64,000 bases of DNA from Stagonosporopsis chrysanthemi (lineage: Eukaryota > Ascomycota > Dothideomycetes > Pleosporales > Didymellaceae). Shown piece by piece: positions 10,789-23,090 of this stretch. A program made the translations under genes and the position numbers. The stretch covers positions 120,375 through 184,374 of the forward strand of contig JAFISE010000058.1 in assembly GCA_022560025.1 (NCBI GenBank), read 5' to 3'. The notes beneath the pieces are model-generated. The model was not told where the DNA came from, ran no database searches, and was given only the letters and a program-made list of their open reading frames with translations. Within the stretch, counting starts at the first letter, position 1. Every line of letters starts with the position of its first letter.

Positions 10789-12556
10789 TCATCTGAAGCA
10801 AAACATCCGTCCCAGACCTCGCTGCTGCACTTCACGTCGTGCAGCCCCGTCCTGGTAAACAGCCTCGCCCTCGCTGGTCGAGCTGGCGCTGCTGATCTGC
10901 TTGGCCTTGTCATTCCCGAACACCCTCAACAAGACCACCATGAGTGCGGCTGACAGGATGCTAACACACAGAATGCCAATCATGACCAGATTGCTCTTGC
11001 GGTACTTGTTCACACCCACCGAATCGGCTGGCCAACCCGTGTACAGCGCATATGTGGTCAGGATGCTGCCTAGGTTGCCCAATCCAGACACGAGTGCGCT
11101 GGCTGCTGCAACGCCTACCTCGCCGTGGCGCGACTGGAAGATCTCGTTGGTCATGGCCATGCAGATGGGCACCGTCGGCCCCAAGCCAAAGCCCACCATC
11201 AAGAGCCCACCGTAGCGAGCCCATGAATTCAGCCCTCCTGCAAACGTAGTGACGAGCAAGCCAGTGATCTGAATTAGAACTGCCGCACTGAAGAACAGAG
11301 CGCGATGGTGGTGGAATCGGTCTGAAAGTGGTGTGACAATCAAAATGGCAATCAAATCCATCTGCAACCGTTAGCTGACGAACTCTCCCAGCTCCAATTC
11401 TCGGGACTTACAATCCAGATAGGGGCAGTCAGCAGACTCAAGTCGATGCCACTAAGGCCCGGATTGATGCCGCGGATGATGACTGATGCGTAGTTCTGTG
11501 TTCCAATGCCAACACCAACCACGCCAAAGTACATCATGACCAAGGGCCACAGCCTCCAGTCAATGAGAATGTACCAAATATCCTTCATGTTCCACTGGCG
11601 ACGGTTGTAGACTCGCGTCAGATCTTCGTAGTGAATCCTTGCATCTTCACCAGTCAGAGCCGGCCTGCTCGCAGGAAGAAAACGCTCCAGGCCAGTTCGG
11701 ACTCGCGTCTCACCAGGAGGTAGTGGACGGTCGGGTAGCCACCAAAGAAGTGAGACACCGACTATGAAGCCAACGACACCATAGAGCAGGAACATCCACT
11801 GGAAACCTACAAGCCCACCAATGCCATCCATCTTCTGGAAACCTGCAGAGACCAGACCGACCACCGCTGCAGAAACCTGAGAAGCAGTGAAGTAGCGTCC
11901 AATGCGCTTGCCTGTCCGTGATGGCGGGTAAAATAGTGTCAGATAGTATGACATGCCCGGCCACATCCCTGCAATGACGATACCAAGCAGGAGACGGAGA
12001 AGGCTACGGAGATGTCAGGTCCGAGTCCACATTCAACAGCGAGAACACCTACTAGAAGCTCCACGCGGCCTTCACTGCAGTAAAGCACATGCCAATGATC
12101 GCAACCGAAATGACAATTCTGCTCATCCACGCATGCGGGCTGACCCTCGACATGACGAGGTTAGAGGGCAGATCAAAGAGAACATAGCAGACATAGAACA
12201 GCGCCAGACCAGTAGAAACTTGTTTCGGGGTTAGATTGAGCTGCGAGGCAAGGTCGTGGCCTTGCTGGATGTTCATGGTCTGCGCCAGACCGATGTTCGA
12301 CCGAATGGCGGAGCACATGAAATAGAGGACCCAGAAAGCGGGAAGGATGCGTCGATCGAGTTTACTGATCCAGCGTCAACACTGCCCTCTAATACTGATG
12401 GTGGGATTTTGCGACTTACTCATAGACTTTCTCTACCTTCTCGATGTCAGGCGCCTCAGAGCCAACCTCGACATCCTGGTGCAAATCGCCATGCTTCGGC
12501 GCACTGATCTCTTCGACCCGCTTGTCAAGTGCAGCATCTTCAATGGCCGATGACAT
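10789..12556 (-). CDS. MFS permease, anion:cation symporter (Dal5/Tna1) type
   Basis: Four exons (12556-12420, 12364-12053, 12003-11412, 11361-10789) give 537 residues. A hydrophilic N-tail of about 45 residues leads into the family signature EKVYDKLDRRILPAFWVLYF and RSNIGLAQTMN in the first membrane region. About twelve hydrophobic segments follow, with FDLPSNLVMSRVSP, LLRLLLGIVIAGMWPGMSYY and WQW-like FQWMFLLYG, as in allantoate, nicotinate and related organic-anion proton symporters. The middle cytosolic loop is long and basic. The substrate cannot be read from sequence. All introns are GT-AG, in phase, and restore conserved motifs (for example WSFYLLRLLLG across 12004-12052). It is transcribed away from the gene at 13092 with a 0.5-kb shared upstream region. 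Confidence 0.92.
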
Positions 12557-13091
12557 GTCTCCGTGCTTCAACCGCTGCTCACGCGTGGAGGAATTTGAGA
12601 AGTCGAATTGACAGCTCCAGAAGAAAAGATCAGATAAAAACCGCCAAGAGATGTGAGCAACAGTGGTTGTATCAGCTACTAAACCGATAGCGGCCGGCGA
12701 TCTTGGACATTTGTGTGATTCGCCGGGCTACAGGCGGGAAGCTTTTTTCTCTACCTCGGGCGGTGCGCTAAGTGTGGTTGGGAAGCTCCTGAAGCATGAA
12801 CGCGGATGCGGCGTCCGCACGGAGCAATTTCTAGAGTCATGCTGCCTGCAAACTTCTTTGAGTGAGCGGTGCCGACAGCCTCGGATCGAGGGGCCTGCAG
12901 AGACCCTGGCATGCTGGCTAGGTGAGGAGAAGCTTGCGTTGGAGGGGTGGAGATCTGCAATAGTCGAGGGAGCTTGGACGCTACCTGATTGTTCGTTGGT
13001 GCCGTCATCGTTAGAAGCATTTTGTAACGAGCAGCAATTGACGCCTGACAAAGCTACAGCCAACATATCCAATACAATACACATAATCACG
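12557..13091. other. divergent promoter region
   Basis: This 535-bp spacer separates the starts of the permease (-) and the mitochondrial protein (+). Overlapping antisense frames (12663-13244, 12728-13180) are judged spurious. I saw no distinct TATA box. Confidence 0.55.
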
Positions 13092-13807
13092 ATGCTATTA
13101 AGTACCTTTGCGCGATCTGCGCGGTCATTGCGACCAGCACTCACAACGCCCTCATTGCACCTCAGAGGCTCACGAGCCATCTCGACATTACCAGAGAACC
13201 CCCAAATTGTACATCAACTCAACCCTCTCCACCACACAAGCTAACTCCTCCTCAGTTCGTACACAAAGATCCGTTCGATCCCACAAAATCCCTCCTGTCT
13301 CTTCTCCCCACATCCCCGCCCACGCCACAACTCGCAATAGGGACCAGCACCTCGCTCCCCGTGACCCCGCAAAGCTTCACCTCGAACCCGCAATTCGTCC
13401 CGCTCCTCTCCTCCATCTTCGCCGAGCACGCTAGCTCAGATCCCATGGTGCAGGGTCAAGCTGCTGCCTTTGCGTCGCCGGGGGGCTTCACCCTGTCGCG
13501 CCCGAATGATGGCGCAGGCGGCGCAAGTCATCAGGGCGGTGCTGGAGGGGGCAACGTGGGAGGCTGGATTCATGTGTCGGATATGCGCAATCCGCCGGAT
13601 TTTGGGCGCATCGCGTGGCCGGAGGATATCTTTGGGAGCTTGGAGGTCGATAGCAGAGGGCAAATTGTTGAGGGGAGCTGGCAGGATAGTGGCAGTTATA
13701 GGGCTGTTACAAGAGAAGGGATACTGGGGCTGACGGAGTATATGAGGGGGAAGGTGGTGGTGCGGTTGCAGGAGCTGGAGGCGCAGATCAAGAAGAATTC
13801 TGCGTGA
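13092..13807 (+). CDS. conserved fungal protein, probable mitochondrial
   Basis: Two exons (13092-13208, 13256-13807; intron GT-AG with a GCTAAC branch site) give 222 residues. The first about 30 residues are rich in Arg, Ser and Ala and lack acids, as in a mitochondrial presequence. The first exon ends soon after it, at NPQI. The middle contains a Gly-rich stretch. The C-terminal part is the most protein-like: GGWIHVSDMRNPPDFGRIAW, PEDIFGSLEVD, a GSYRAVTREGILGLTEYMR segment and a charged coil. I have the impression of a conserved ascomycete family with this C-terminal pattern but cannot assign a function. Longer start candidates upstream are out of frame. Confidence 0.75.
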
Positions 13808-13986
13808 GGTGTATCTTGCAAACGGATTTTCGGAGCTTGCTCGTGCGATCTGCAAGCGCAGAAGCTGCTGTAAATATATTAAATATGTGTGTATGTGTAA
13901 ACTATGCAATCCTAGCATCGATCTATATGGGTATCATAACCACCTTCAACCTTTCTCGCCTCACGACTGGTCTCAAACTGAGACAC

Positions 13987-14590
13987 TTAGCTCAGCTCTC
14001 CCTTCTCCAGCTTTTCAAGAAACACCTTTGAGAACTTGACAGCTTGCTCATACGCGGTTGAAAAGCCATCATTGCCCCCATAGTACGGATCCTGTACTTC
14101 TTCACCTTTCCCACCCCTTCTCGTCTTCCCCCCAAACTCACCAAACAGCATGACCTTCCCCAACCCTTCCTCACCACCCTTGCTCTTCACAGCGCGTCTA
14201 CGCAGATCTACAAGATCTTCGAGGTTACTATCATCCATAGCAAGAATGTAGTCGAAGTTGTCGAAGTCGGTCTTCGGGGCGAACTTGCGCGCAGCGTGTC
14301 TGTAGTTCTTGATGCCGTTTTCTCGCAGTGTCGCCATGGTGCGCGAGTCTGGCGAGTCGCCGACGTGATATGCCCCTGTGCCGCACGAGTCGATACTGGA
14401 GATCAGCTGTTGCGTGCTGGTGGGGGAGGAAGCTACGAGGGACTGGAAGACGCCCTCAGCCATAGTGGAGCGGCCTGGAGGCTGTGAGCAAGTGTAGGTG
14501 TAGGTGTTGCGAGGGAGGGGTGGACAGACAGATGTTGCCTAGGCAGACGAAGAGGACCGAAACGGGTTGTGGAGAGCTGGAGTCGCTCAT
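13987..14590 (-). CDS. LTP1: low-molecular-weight protein tyrosine phosphatase
   Basis: Two exons (14590-14530, 14474-13987) give 182 residues, close to the usual 155-180. The N-terminal P-loop is VCLGNICRS with nucleophile Cys16 and Arg22; the intron splits the second Cys codon (T|GC), so the catalytic loop exists only after splicing. The general-acid motif DPYYGG is present near residue 150, followed by the helix that closes the fold. The residue after the loop Ser is Thr (CRSTMAEG) where most relatives have Pro. The donor is GTCTGT, weaker than neighbouring donors, with acceptor CTCCAG; frame and motif restoration make it secure. It hydrolyses phosphotyrosine in the cytosol; physiological substrates in fungi are poorly known. 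Confidence 0.92.
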
Positions 14591-15720
14591 TTTGATCGGA
14601 AGGCAGTGTACTGTCTGTGGTGAAGGAAAGGGCTGAGCGAACTATCACAAGATTCATGATTGAGGGCAGAGCAGCGGGGCTCAATTCCTGGAGCGCCAAG
14701 AGCGATGACGGATGATCGACAGGGCACATACTGTGTATGAGAAGCAAGACCACAATTTGTTGTTAAATCAATCATTAAAGATTTTTGCTTCAGCGGATCA
14801 AGATACGCATGCTCACGGAGAACAAGACCTCCAACTCTCGAGTCTGGGGTCACAAATGCCTCAGACGGCAGGTGCATGCACAAGAACATCTTCAGGTGGT
14901 CTCAGGAACTTCCCATCAGCCTTTCACAACCCCGCAAGGCTGTGGGCGGGAGCAACGCCGCTCTGAGCCGCAATTCGCGATGCTATTCTCTTTTAATGCG
15001 TTGTTCGCTTGGGAGGCCTCGACGCAGTCAGAACAAGCCCCGCAGTCTGTCAGCTTGCTCAGCCGCAGCCAGTCCCACACGTGCAGACAGCAGAAAGACG
15101 CACAACTCGAGAGCATGTCCACAACAGTGAACAGCATACAGAAAGGGATTTAGGAAGGCCAGAAGAGGCTCGCCGCCACAGTGGCTAACAGCAAACACGG
15201 AGGATTCGGCCATGAGAAAGCCGTCGTGGACGATCTCATGCAGTGCTTGAATTAGATTGTCAGCAGACGCGGCTATGCGCAGCGCCACATGCACAGTTTC
15301 AGGGATGCACCGCTGTGTTTGGCCAGGCTGCACAAGAAAGGACGCTGGGCCAGCTGTATGCCAGGCTGCGCGCTGCTTTGACCGCTCCGTGTGTTTGTTG
15401 AAGAGCGAGGATTTCCCAGCTGCAAGGCCGAATTTGTTTCTCGCGTACCTTGTACTCTTGTTCAGGACCCGCAGCACCGTCGTCATACGGTATCGTCCTC
15501 GCAACGCTTGTTGCTAGGTAAACAAGCTGCCGTGCACCCTACACCCCCGCCAAACGCATCGGGTTTCACGTTGCCGCAATACGACATCCGCATTCGAGCA
15601 ATCAACAAAATCACGTTTGACTTGCTGGCTCATCCCTCTTGACGTGTGTTTGGGTAGTGGAGACTGTGTTCGCAGCATCCGCGAATTGATTGGAGGCGCA
15701 GCAGCTCAGAATCCAGCGAT
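14591..15720. other. intergenic, no gene recognised
   Basis: About 1.1 kb between the start of the phosphatase gene (-) and the chitin synthase start (+). Frames such as 15028-15504 (-) and 15257-15517 (+) overlap one another and show no recognisable domain. It should contain two divergent promoters. Confidence 0.55.
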
Positions 15721-18700
15721 ATGTCTGGCTACAATCGACTAGGTGAGTTCTCAAGCATCTAAGCCTGTGCGCATTACGACTACGTCGTACGCATAGCCGG
15801 ATTCAGCGCCCAGGAACACTTTCCCAAATTCTCTGTCGTTCCCTCTACACACCCGAGTCTTACATATCGCGGCTCTGCGTCTCGGACCTTCATCCTTTCG
15901 CATTCCTCGTCGCCTGCGCATCCATTCGTTGCCTATCACTACCACTATCGCTCACACAGCATTGCGCCCGAGGCAGTACACTAATCGAGGAGCTTCGCAG
16001 ACGAGGACCACTACGAGATGGACCCCCGCCGTCCAGGTCCTGGCAGAACGCCTTCTCCAGGACACCCACTCGCTGGCTACCAGCTCGATGACAACTATGG
16101 CTCGCAAGCTGGACCGCTCGAAATCCCTATGGGACCCAGCATGACCCATCCAGCGGCTTCCGGAGACAGACTCCCTCTTCAGCCAAGTGTATGTGCTTCG
16201 AGCAATCGATCAAGGAGGTCTGTGATCTGACGAATGCAGTACTCGGTGGAAAACATGCCGTACGCTGGCGGAAACTACCAAGACGATTACGACCCACGAC
16301 CGCAACGACACGACAGCGACTATTCTCTCGATCCGCAAGCGCATCACGATGCATACTATAACCAGCCCTACGATCCCACACCGCACGATGAGAGCCCGCA
16401 TCCGGGTTACGGCACCCAGCCAGACCACTACTGGCAAGACGAGCAGGACGGCAGGCCGATGCTGGGAGGCGCCGGCTCGTATGGTCCAGATCCTCACGGT
16501 TTGGATGATCAGATGGACCCTGAAAACCCCTTCGAAGACGAAATGCACCACACACCTAGTCCGGCGCCAATAAAGCGATGGAAGACAGTCAAAGAAGTCC
16601 AGCTGTTCAAGGGTAACCTGGTGCTTGATTGTCCAATTCCTCCGCGACTGCTCAATCAGGTTCCACATGCACAGCCTCCTGAGCGTGACGAGTTCACGCA
16701 TATGCGCTACTCAGCCGCCACATGCGACCCTGGCGACTTCGACGCAGAGCGCTTTACATTGCGTCAGAAACTGTTCGCAAAGCCGAGGCACACGGAGCTG
16801 TTCATTGTGGTGACCATGTACAATGAGGAAGACGAGCTGTTCGCACGCACTATGATGGGCGTCATTAAGAACATCGAGTACATGAACTCGCGAACTAACA
16901 GCAAGACGTGGGGCAAGGACGCGTGGAAGAAGATCGTGGTGTGCGTCGTCAGCGATGGACGTGCGAAGATCAACCCACGAACGAGAGCTGTCCTCGCAGG
17001 TCTTGGTGTGTACCAAGACGGCATTGCCAAGCAGCAAGTCAACGGCAAGGATGTGACTGCGCATATCTACGAGGTACGTGAGGCGGAGTGGCTGTGCTCG
17101 GAACACGGACTGACGGACCCACTAGTACACAACCCAAATGACGCTCGACATCAAGAAAGGTGTCGTCGGCGTCAAGAAGGGCAACACGCCCGTGCAGATG
17201 CTTTTCTGTCTCAAGGAGAAGAACCAGAAGAAGATCAACTCGCATCGATGGTTCTTCCAAGCTTTTGGTACTGTGCTCGACCCTAACATCTGTGTTCTGA
17301 TCGATGCCGGAACAAAGCCTGGAAAGGACTCCATCTACCAACTCTGGAAAGCCTTCGACCTTGAGCCAATGTGCGCAGGCGCTTGCGGTGAAATCAAGGC
17401 AATGCTTGTTCATGGAAAGAAGCTTCTAAATCCGCTCGTTGCCACCCAGAACTTTGAGTACAAGATGAGCAACATTTTGGATAAGCCCTTGGAGTCAGCG
17501 TTCGGTTTCATAACCGTGCTTCCCGGCGCTTTCTCTGCGTATCGCTATGTCGCGCTTCAGAATGACAAGACTGGACAGGGGCCACTTGAAAAGTACTTTG
17601 CTGGCGAGAAGATGCATGGCGCTAACGCCGGTATCTTTACAGCTAACATGTATCTTGCCGAGGATCGCATCCTTTGTTTCGAACTTGTCTCCAAAAGGAA
17701 TTGCCATTGGATCCTACAATACGTCAAGTCTGCCAACGGTGAGACAGATGTGCCCACGACCATGGCAGAGTTCATCGGCCAGCGCCGTCGCTGGCTGAAT
17801 GGTTCCTTCTTCGCTGCTGTCTACGCTCTGGCCCACTCCTTCGACATCTTCCGCAGTGATCATTCTGCTATACGTAAGACGATGTTCCTCGTTGAGTTTT
17901 TTTATCAGACAATCAGCATGCTCTTTGCCTGGTTCGCCCTCGGTAACTTCTTCCTGGTCTTCCACATTCTCACTGCCTCTGTAGCCACGTACATCGGTAC
18001 CGCTGGTAAAGTCCTCTTCATACTGTTCGAGTGGTTGTACATCGCTGTGCTGATCACTTGTTTCATTCTCTCCTTTGGCAATCGACCGCAGGGTTCAAAC
18101 AAGTGGTATATGTCTATGGTCTACTTCTGGTGCATCATCATGACATACCTCATGTTTGCGTCCATCTACATCACGGTCAGGTCGATACAGGATACGGTCA
18201 AGGATGGCTTCAGCTTTGCAGAAGTTTTCCAGAACACGATCTTCTTCAACCTGATTGTTTCTCTGGCTTCGACATACGTCATGTGGTTCATCGTTTCGTT
18301 CTTGTTCCTGGATCCGTGGCACATGTTCACTTGTTTCATTCAGTATCTACTGATGACGCCGACATACATCAACATTCTCAACGTGTACGCTTTCTGTAAC
18401 ACCCACGACATCACTTGGGGAACAAAGGGCGACGACAAGCCTGAGAAGCTTCCCTCTGTTACCACCAAGGCTGACGGAAAGGCTGATATTCAAGCCCCGA
18501 CCGACGATGCTGATTTGAACACCATGTACGAAAATGAGCTACAGACTTTCAACACAAAATGGAAGGAAGAGAAGAAGATCCCATCGGCCTCGGACAAGCA
18601 GGAGGACTACTACAAGGGTTTCCGATCCGGCGTCGTCCTGTTCTGGATGTTCTGTAATTTGGGCCTCACTGCTGTTGTATTGCAGACTGGCGGTCTGGAG

Positions 18701-18904
18701 GTTACAGTCGCAGACGATCAGCAAGACGCCCACCAAACCCGTGTTGCAAACATCTACCTGGGAGTTGTGCTGTGGAGTGTTGCTGGTCTCGCAGCATTCC
18801 GATTTATTGGAGCTGTGTGGTTCCTGATCGTGCGCATGGTAAGTCAACACTCTCAGCGATGCAGTGGATATAACTAACGTGGTCAACAGTTCCGAGGTGT
18901 ATAG
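15721..18904 (+). CDS. chitin synthase, division 1 (class I/II-type)
   Basis: Five exons (15721-15742, 16001-16188, 16240-17073, 17126-18838, 18890-18904) give 923 residues. The first exon encodes only MSGYNRL plus one base and is followed by a 258-nt intron; the last encodes FRGV and stop. After a Pro/Asp/Tyr-rich N-tail comes the division 1 leader (ELFIVVTMYNEEDELFARTM) and the GT2 core: VVSDGRAKINPRTRAVL, VLIDAGTKP, NILDKPLESAFGFITVLPGAFSAYRY as a split motif, LAEDRILCFE, and the processive-synthase signature QRRRWLNG. Several C-terminal membrane spans follow. The enzyme polymerises UDP-GlcNAc into chitin at the plasma membrane. Classes I and II cannot be told apart with certainty here. 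The tiny first exon with the long first intron is easily missed by gene finders. Confidence 0.95.
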
Positions 18905-19933
18905 CTTCCCGGTCGTGCAACAGTTCTTCCGGTGTTCGGCGCAGTTCCGGGTATGTACAGTACGACGGCTTGCAGCCTCGCGCATGTACCGCGTGGCGGT
19001 ACGATCTCAGGCGATTAGGGCGTTTTTGTTTGCTGCATACGAGCTTCACGACGTGCTAACAGTATTATACCTTGATAGTACACTGCCTTTGTTTAATGGC
19101 ACATTTGTCTGGTTCCGCTTGAATTCCTCTTCTTCTGTTCGTGATCTCCTTCTGGTAGCATCCTCATCTCCGCTATCTCACCTCCGCCCTTGTCAGATTG
19201 AGTTGGGTTGGATGACAACTAACGTCACATAGCAAGCTTCTGACTACACCAAGCCTCCCATGGGGCATCTCCCTCCGCTCTTGTAGCGCACTTGCGCATT
19301 GCCCTGACGGCTTACACTTCATCCTCAGCCCGCCTCAACGCCTTCGGTCGTTCCCAAAGGCATCAGACGTCTGGTCCCTTCCAGCTTCCTCTTCTTATGT
19401 ACACAATCTCCTTGTTCTATCACTCCCACCTTCACCGTTCTCGTGCATCTGCGCACTGCCTTGCACTTCGCCCTTGTACTCGCCAAACCATCAGCAGGCT
19501 TATCATCCAACACTGCACTGCATCCACGCCCTGTAGCGCTTATGAATTGGTAACACTTTATTCACCATCACCGTGGTGACGTCGTTGTCGCTCTCGCCCC
19601 GCCCACGCGTTAGTGCGTTGCGCCTGCCCATATAAACAACAACAGTCAAACGCCACGCCCCAAAAACGCGGTTACCTACAGACACAACCACTCTCCCAGC
19701 TGAACGCGACTCCTCTATTCCACATATCAATAGCAGCCTGAGCAAGTCTTGCGCTGCTTCACAACGCTGAGCTTCACTCGAGCCTGTGAGTTTTCCTCGC
19801 CTGCGCTTCCTTTCAACAGCTTGCCACAACGAGCTTGGCTTTAGACAATAGCTAACACCCTGCGCTCGCAAAGACTGATGAAACGCATAGAATAGCCTCC
19901 TTTCTTTCTCCAGCTCGCTTTCAACACGCAGCT
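18905..19933. other. intergenic with promoter of the zinc-knuckle gene
   Basis: Pyrimidine-rich stretches dominate the second half. A TATAAA element lies at 19631-19636, about 300 bp before the ATG at 19934; a donor-like GTGAGT near 19785 and an acceptor-like CGCATAG near 19890 could flank a 5'-leader intron (inference). I see no gene. Confidence 0.5.
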
Positions 19934-21668
19934 ATGAGCTGGGACACCGGAACTGGCGGTGAGTCTCTCGCGCTTACAGTGCAGACATGTTGCTAATTTT
20001 GCCAGGCGGCGACACATGGGGAGGTGATGCCACCGACGGAGAGACCTGGGGCGGTGCAGCTACCTCTGGCGATGGTGCTGCAGACTCTTGGGGTGGCGGT
20101 GATGATGCTGGCGGTGCTGGCGGTGGAGGTGACGACACCTGTCGCATGTAAGTCTTCTTTGTCCTGTCACCCCAGATCAGCGAGGCTTCGCCGCAAAAAC
20201 AATAGCCCTGTTGTATCATGCTGATCATCTTTGCAGCTGCGGCCAGACTGGTCACTATGCTCGCGACTGCTCCGACAAGCCCCCGGGAGGCGGCCTCACA
20301 GGAGAGTGCTTCAACTGTGGACAGGTCGGTCACAACAAGGCTGACTGTACCAACCCCCGCGTCGAGCGCGAGTTCACAGGCACCTGCCGGGCATGCAACG
20401 TCGAAGGCCACTCGGCGCGCAACTGTCCAACAAACCCGGAGAAGTGCAAGCTATGTGACAAGGAAGGCCATAGGGCGCTTGAATGCAAGGAGCGCCGCAT
20501 CGTCGACTGGACGGGCGTCCCTGAGCTCGAGGCTGGGGAGGCATGGATTCAGCTCATCAAGGCTGCTACCGAGAAAGATCTTGACTCATTTCGCACCTGC
20601 CTCAAGGCATATGCACGCTCCATTGTGGACGACTTCAGCCTGCCTGACGTTGAATCCGCTCTCCGCACGGATGGGCTACCTGTCTATTTGATCGCGAAGC
20701 AACAGGAGCTAGCTGTCAACATGACCGTGGTCGACTTGATTGGTAACCCAGAGCGCGAGTACGTCCTCACTGTTCAGCTGTCCGATAAGCCTCGTCGCGC
20801 GAAGATGGCTGAGGGCTGGCCCGAGAACGCCGCGCAGAATCTGGAGCGTCTTGCTTCTGCCGGATTTGTTCAAGATCGTGGCGTGCCTCTCTGCAGCAAC
20901 TGTGGTGAACTCGGCCACATCAGGAAGGCAAGTGACCCAGTCCTTTATGCACGAAGATTTTACTGACCAGATCTAGCACTGCAAGCAGGAGCAACCCGAG
21001 ATTGTGTCTATGACCCCCACTGTGCAGTGTGTCAACTGCGGCGATGAAGGCCATCGTGCTCGTGACTGTCAAAAGGAGCGCTTCAACCCCCACGCTTGCA
21101 AGAACTGTAAGCAGGAAGGTCACAACGCGAAGGAGTGCCCGGAGCCCCGTTCAGCCGAGGGTGTCGAGTGCAGGAAGTGCAACGAGACCGGCCATTTCTC
21201 CAAGGATGTAGGTGTCTACATGCTGTCAATACTCTATATTTCGCTAACACAGACAGTGCCCCAACGTCGAGGCCCGGCCCCCTAGGACTTGCCGCAACTG
21301 TGGCTCCGAGGACCACATTGCGAAGGAGTGCGACCAGCCTCGCAACCCAGATAATGTTACGTGCCGTAACTGCGATAAGCAGGGTCACTTCTCGCGTGAC
21401 TGCCCAGGGCCAAAGGACTGGTCCAAGGTTCAGTGCCAGAACTGCCAGGAGTTTGGTCATACCATCAAGGTGAGTGAGCTATCTCGACATCATGATCCAC
21501 CATGCTGATTCGAAACAGCGCTGCAAGGCTGCCCCTGCGGAAGGAGATAACATGGGTGGAGGTGGTCCAGTTGAAGCTACCGGTGACTGGGGAGGTGACA
21601 ACACCGCTGCCGCTGGTGGAGGTGAGGCTTCGTGGGACAGTGGCGGTGGTGGCGGCGGTGGCTGGTAG
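19934..21668 (+). CDS. CCHC zinc-knuckle protein with 11 knuckles (Gis2/Byr3/CNBP-like)
   Basis: Six exons (19934-19958, 20006-20147, 20237-20927, 20977-21207, 21257-21469, 21519-21668) give 483 residues. A Gly/Asp/Trp-rich N-tail precedes eleven C-x2-C-x4-H-x4-C knuckles: four near residues 55-150, a non-knuckle stretch of about 130 residues beginning IVDWTGVPELEAGEAW, then seven more. The C-tail is again Gly/Trp-rich (DNTAAAGGGEASWDSGG) and mirrors the N-tail. Such proteins bind single-stranded RNA or DNA and act in translation and mRNA control; this one is longer than yeast Gis2 (7 knuckles). The third intron (20928-20976) uses a GC donor (AAG|GCAAGT). Introns 3, 4 and 5 each cut a knuckle next to its last Cys. 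Confidence 0.93.
20928..20976 (+). other. GC-AG intron
   Basis: This 49-nt intron begins GCAAGT rather than GT and ends ATCTAG. The nearby GT (GTGACC, 3 bases later) would break the frame, whereas GC use restores the knuckle sequence HIRK-HCKQE. The extended donor AAG|GCAAGT is the classical strong GC-donor context. Confidence 0.85.
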
Positions 21669-23090
21669 TAAACCAGTGTGACCTACTACATGCCGTCGTT
21701 CAGTAAGACTGTTCTACGTCAATGACGACCATCGACCAAAGTCCTATAACGACGAGGAGTTGAAGATAGTTCCGACATCTTCGTGAATCTCCAGCCTCAA
21801 GTGTAGATTGGTTAAGAAACGCTGGTTATCTGATGCTCACTATACGAAGCAAAAAGTTTCCAATTCAAACACAATGCTTTGCTTTTGGAAGTTTGCTTTG
21901 CAATATGCATCGATCTGTGCGCATTACTGAAGTCGCTATGTGCATTCCACCTTCGGGAGGCATCGGCGATCCTGTACCGAAAGAATGAGGACCAGTTACG
22001 CACGTTCCGTCTTCAACTTAATACAACAACACACCTCAGATGCAGGAAATCTGATGGCGTAGTAACAAGCGTGCCAAAAATTACTGAAAAGCCACACTGC
22101 TCGGGACCGAGGCACCTTCGCCATGCTCAAGAGATTGTGGCCACCGCCAACACACAGATCTCAGCACTCATCTCATCCATGGTCACAACAAGGCATGTGG
22201 CCATGCTCTATTCGGTGCCCGTAGCCGAACGGCACCCCAAACGTGCGTAGCTATCACTCCACATCCGTGAAGGATGATGGACCAAGACGACCCCGCAATG
22301 TGGTTACTGGGCGCCACGGCATGCGGATCACTCTCCGATCCACTAGAGACGATCTTCCAAGAGCCTCAAGTTCGCATGTGGTAAGGGCTGCGCCAGCAAC
22401 TGAGAGGCGGCTGTGAAGGCCTGGCCATCTGCCGACGCTTCTGACGTACTTGGCCTCGAGCGTCCGCGTGGTTCGCGCCTCGTGGTCTAGAATAGTCGTA
22501 CCCCGATTAGGCAACTCCTCCTGTCGACCAAGACCTGAGTGCGTTTTCCGCAGCAGCAGAAGTTGCAACACTGCATCATTGTTGCGCACCAAGTAAATAC
22601 GAGGAAGATGAGAAAAGGAGCAGAGGGTTTTTCTGATTGATGTCAAAGAGGAGGAAATGCATCTGAACCTGCCGTTCTGGATTCCTTTGAAGTCGGTCCT
22701 CTGGCATTCGGCGATTCCAGCGAAGCTGGGCGCAGCAATAATGTCTTGGAGTTCCAAGAATCCGGTGCTTGAATTGTACGAGCCATACGCAATCGTGTCG
22801 CTTGGTACCCCACGATCCCCACGGTCTCAACCCAGTCTCATCTCCACTTCGATACAGGCCCAAGAAATGCTGAGCCCGCTACTCTTCATTCAATGTTGTC
22901 TCTGTTTTGCTATTGACACCTGTAGCTTCCGGGGTGCTTGGAGCCAAGTGACCTTTGACGAAAATTGCCGCGGCCGGGTCGATGGATCATAGATATAATA
23001 ATGGTCTGCTCGCAGGTCAATGCACGGGATCGTCGAGCAACATTCTGTCTTTACGAACCGCCCAGCTGTAGAGCATCGACATCAAGCACC
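21669..23090. other. intergenic, no gene recognised
   Basis: About 1.4 kb separating two genes on the same strand. The longest frame (22254-22757, -) has no domain and no splice support. The last few hundred bases should hold the permease promoter. Confidence 0.55.

Noticed and set aside
15028..15504. 158-codon minus frame upstream of the chitin synthase
   Set aside because: Overlaps opposite frames of similar length; no domain or start context support.
20931..20976. GT donor alternative (GTGACC) for the third intron of the zinc-knuckle gene
   Set aside because: It shifts the reading frame and loses the knuckle; the GC donor restores it.
22254..22757. 167-codon minus frame between the zinc-knuckle gene and the permease
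   Set aside because: No recognisable motifs; one of several overlapping frames in a GC-normal spacer.
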